Origin: Vulcanimicrobiota bacterium
GTDB lineage: Bacteria > Vulcanimicrobiota > Vulcanimicrobiia > Vulcanimicrobiales > Vulcanimicrobiaceae
Assembly: GCA_003155175.1 (NCBI GenBank)
Contig: PMFP01000074.1
Location: forward strand, 1-7,699
Direction: 5' to 3'
Length of the DNA: 7,699 nt
The translations under genes and the position numbers were made by a program. Shown piece after piece: positions 5,270 to 7,699 of this stretch. The notes under the pieces are model-generated. The model did not search any database. It was not told the origin of the DNA and saw nothing but the letters and a program-made list of their open reading frames with translations. Within the stretch, counting starts at the first letter, position 1. Each line of letters begins with the position of its first letter.

Positions 5270-7699
5270 CTAGAAGGGCGCGAGGAGCCGCAGCGTGATC
5301 GTCCTTCCGTTCGCGATCTGCGTGGTGTTGAATCCGTTTGCGACTTTAATCACATACTGGTGGTCGAGAAGATTCAAGAAGCCGACTTGGACCCCGAGTC
5401 CTTGGTCCTGATTCCCCGGTCCCGGCGTGAGCGTTCGCCCCAGCAGCAGGTCGAAGGTCGTGTGCGCCGGCAGCGTTCCGTTGAGGTTGACGTTGGCATC
5501 CTCGAACTGCACCGGGAAGCCCGATCCGTAGTTGGCCTGGAGCGTCGCGAACAAATTGCGGTCGCCGCCGAAACGGTGGGTGTATCCGGCCGTGGCGTCC
5601 ACGTCTTGCGAGTGATCCTCCAGCGACCACAGCGACGGCGACGTGATCGGAATCCCCGGGGGATTGACGCCCGGCGGGAATAGGAACGTCGAACCCGAGA
5701 TGCCGCCCGCGTACGATGCCGAAATCGTGGCGGTCACGAACCAGTTGTCGCCCTGCGGCAGTTTGTTCTGCAGGCGCAGTTCGAAGCCGGTGTTCTCACC
5801 CGCCGCGTTGTTGTAGACGGCAAACAGCGGCGTGTTGAGAAATTGCGTCGTGTCGAGAATGTTGACCACGCTCTTGTTAAAAAGATTCGCCCAGAGAATG
5901 AAATGCGAGTTGAACGAGTGCGACCACCCAAGCTCGACATAGGTGTCGCTCTCGGGCTGAAGATCGTACACCGGTCGCGTCGTCGGGCACGCGTCCTGCG
6001 CGGCGAACACCACGCACGAATCGCGAACGTCCTGCAACAACGGAGCGGCGTAGAATTTTCCGTAGTAGACGTGCGCGACGTTCTTGCCGCCGTCGGAAAC
6101 GTTGATGCCGATGCGCGGGCTGATCTGCCACCCGTGCGTGTATCCGGTGGAGTGATCGTATCGGATGCCGTAGTTGAAGACGATGTTGGGGTTGGGCTCC
6201 CACTGGTCTTGTGCGTACACGGCCGTCTGCGAACCGGCCTGGTCTTGCGCGGGCGGAATCGCCGCATAGTACGGCGGCTCGTGAACCAGCGGAATGCTCG
6301 GATCGCCCTGCGGTCCGGGAACGTTGCAGGCAACGTAGTAGCACGCGTAGATTTGACTCGACTGCGCGATCTGGCGGTTCACGTCCACGCCGACTTTCCA
6401 CGCGTGATGCTTGGTCGCGCGAAAATCGGAAACGCGCAGACCGACGAATTGCGATTGCGAGTTCTGCTGCAGCCCGACGGAGTTGAGGGTGTCGGGATAG
6501 GGCGCCTCGCACGCCGGGAACGTCGGGCAGCCGAAGTTCGGCTGCGTGCCCAGTACGTCGCGGGCGAGATCGCCGTCGTAGTCCGTCCGCGCCGACGTCC
6601 ACCACGGGACGAGCTGAAAGACGCCGTTTCCGTCACGCGACGTGGCGATGAAGTTCAAGTTCGCGAAGCGTCCGTATTCGCGCTGCGTGTCGGCCGTGCC
6701 GGGAACGCTCACGATCGGATCGTTGACGTTCGTGGTGGACGTGTTGATCGGGATCTGGAACTGCGCGAACTGGTTGGAATAGTCGAAGGCGAGCGTGTCG
6801 CGCGCGTTCAGCTGCGTGATCACGCGGAAGAACTGGTCGTTCTGCGAGCTCGCGTCGAAAATCGGCACGTACGTCGGTGCGTCGATGCCGCGACTGGTGC
6901 TTTGCGAGTTGAGCGTGAGGAAGGCTTCGGTGGATCCCGCCCGCCCCGACATGTTCAGTCCGCCTTGGCCCCAGCTCTGCGTTCCGACGCCTCCAGAAAT
7001 CTGACCGTAGAAGCCTTCGGGAACGTCGCTGGGCCGCTTGGTGATGATGTTGACCACCGCGCCCATGCGATCGCCGCCGAATTCGGCGGGAATCGAACCC
7101 GAGTAGACCTCGAGCGAGTCGATGTTTTTCGGATCCACGATTTCGGAGAAGTTCGAGGTCGTGGCGACCGGCAGCGGCGCCCCGTCGATCTGATAGGTGA
7201 TGCCGTGGAAACCGTTGACGACGGGCTCGTTGTACGAGAACTGCACGACGCCGGGCAGCGTCTCGATGAGACGGTCGAGGCTGTTCTGCACGGGCGAGGT
7301 CTGAATCTGCGCGCGATCCACGACGGTGACGGCCACGGGGTTTCCGGAGGCTCCCCGCTGGGCGTTCACCGATACGGCGGCGATCTGTTTTAAGTGCGAG
7401 AGCGGGACGTTCACCGTGGAGACCGTGCCGGAGGCAACGTTGATGTCCAGCGCGAGGTCGGGAACGCCGCTCGCGCTTCCGGTCAGGCGGTACGAACCGA
7501 AGGGCACGTTTGCGAACGCGTACGCGCCGTCGGCGTCGGTAGTTTTCTCAAAGCGCGAACCTTCCCCGACGAGGGTGACGCGGGCGCCCGCGATCGGTTT
7601 GCCGTCGAGGGTGACGACGCCGCGGACGATGCCGGTCGTGGCGGCGGCCGCGGGCGCGATAAACCAGATAAAGATCGAAATGGCGCAGAGCGCCGCGAT
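5270..7699 (-). CDS. TonB-dependent outer-membrane receptor with N-terminal CarboxypepD_reg-like domain (5' end beyond window)
   Basis: The frame is open from the TAG at 5272-5270 to the right edge: 809 residues, with the initiation codon outside. A GTG at 7507 could be taken as the start, but it falls in the middle of a domain. Counting from the edge, residues 1-20 look like the end of a signal peptide (hydrophobic ISIFIWFIAP, then AAAA). Residues 21-100 are a carboxypeptidase-regulatory-like beta-sandwich (GIVRGVVTLDGKPIAGARV, then TTDADGAYAFANVPFGSY). About 105-222 is the plug (LIETLPGVV, YQIDGAPLP, VYSGSIPAEFGGDRMGAVV, NIITKRP). The rest is the beta barrel, ending in ITLRLLAPF with the C-terminal phenylalanine expected of outer-membrane barrels. 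It imports a ligand across the outer membrane using TonB-ExbBD energy; the ligand is unknown. The mature protein has only six cysteines, in three close pairs. hldD follows 52 bases downstream on the same strand. Confidence 0.94.
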   Translation of the reverse strand: MAALCAISIFIWFIAPAAAATTGIVRGVVTLDGKPIAGARVTLVGEGSRFEKTTDADGAYAFANVPFGSYRLTGSASGVPDLALDINVASGTVSTVNVPLSHLKQIAAVSVNAQRGASGNPVAVTVVDRAQIQTSPVQNSLDRLIETLPGVVQFSYNEPVVNGFHGITYQIDGAPLPVATTSNFSEIVDPKNIDSLEVYSGSIPAEFGGDRMGAVVNIITKRPSDVPEGFYGQISGGVGTQSWGQGGLNMSGRAGSTEAFLTLNSQSTSRGIDAPTYVPIFDASSQNDQFFRVITQLNARDTLAFDYSNQFAQFQIPINTSTTNVNDPIVSVPGTADTQREYGRFANLNFIATSRDGNGVFQLVPWWTSARTDYDGDLARDVLGTQPNFGCPTFPACEAPYPDTLNSVGLQQNSQSQFVGLRVSDFRATKHHAWKVGVDVNRQIAQSSQIYACYYVACNVPGPQGDPSIPLVHEPPYYAAIPPAQDQAGSQTAVYAQDQWEPNPNIVFNYGIRYDHSTGYTHGWQISPRIGINVSDGGKNVAHVYYGKFYAAPLLQDVRDSCVVFAAQDACPTTRPVYDLQPESDTYVELGWSHSFNSHFILWANLFNKSVVNILDTTQFLNTPLFAVYNNAAGENTGFELRLQNKLPQGDNWFVTATISASYAGGISGSTFLFPPGVNPPGIPITSPSLWSLEDHSQDVDATAGYTHRFGGDRNLFATLQANYGSGFPVQFEDANVNLNGTLPAHTTFDLLLGRTLTPGPGNQDQGLGVQVGFLNLLDHQYVIKVANGFNTTQIANGRTITLRLLAPF

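Noticed and set aside
5843..7393. Plus-strand open frame of 516 codons opposite the TonB receptor
   Set aside because: It is antisense to a well-conserved receptor, rich in Arg/Val/Asp and without any domain; typical mirror frame of a high-GC gene.

Overview
The window is compact, GC-rich bacterial DNA with eight protein-coding genes, two of them cut by the window edges. The gene content points to a diderm (outer-membrane) bacterium. It has a TonB-dependent outer-membrane receptor with an N-terminal carboxypeptidase-regulatory-like domain, and the lipopolysaccharide heptose enzyme HldD. The mix of Oar-like TonB receptors, PF04185 phosphoesterases, SCO proteins of the CX5C type and high-GC codons would fit an uncultured lineage such as Eremiobacterota (WPS-2) or Acidobacteriota. 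That placement rests on general resemblance, not on a search.

Left part, minus strand (1-1245): a SCO/SenC-type thioredoxin-fold protein (289-1245) is followed five bases later by the start of an ECF sigma-70 factor (1-283), which runs off the left edge. The two are probably co-transcribed.

Middle, plus strand (1360-3451): this is a tightly packed three-gene operon. A secreted PF04185-type phosphoesterase, a four-helix MauE/DoxX-like membrane protein with a CxC motif, and a membrane-anchored TlpA-like thioredoxin with a DsbA-like CPHC active site are joined by two ATGA stop/start overlaps. A 114-base divergent intergenic region (1246-1359) separates this operon from the SCO gene and holds two mutually exclusive GC-rich inverted repeats.

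Right part, minus strand (3456-7699): the order of transcription is a TonB-dependent receptor (5' end beyond the right edge), then hldD 52 bases later, then a membrane-anchored His-rich protein of unknown function 4 bases after that. The last gene ends only four bases from the stop of the convergent thioredoxin gene.

Taken together, the window is an envelope locus with a strong thiol/disulfide theme. It contains two thioredoxin-fold proteins, a MauE-like redox membrane partner, a phosphoesterase with six cysteines in its mature part, and a TonB receptor whose only six mature cysteines form three closely spaced pairs. Whether the thioredoxin/MauE pair oxidises these clients is an inference. 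No mobile element, CRISPR array, tRNA or rRNA is visible. Every non-coding stretch is shorter than 120 bases.
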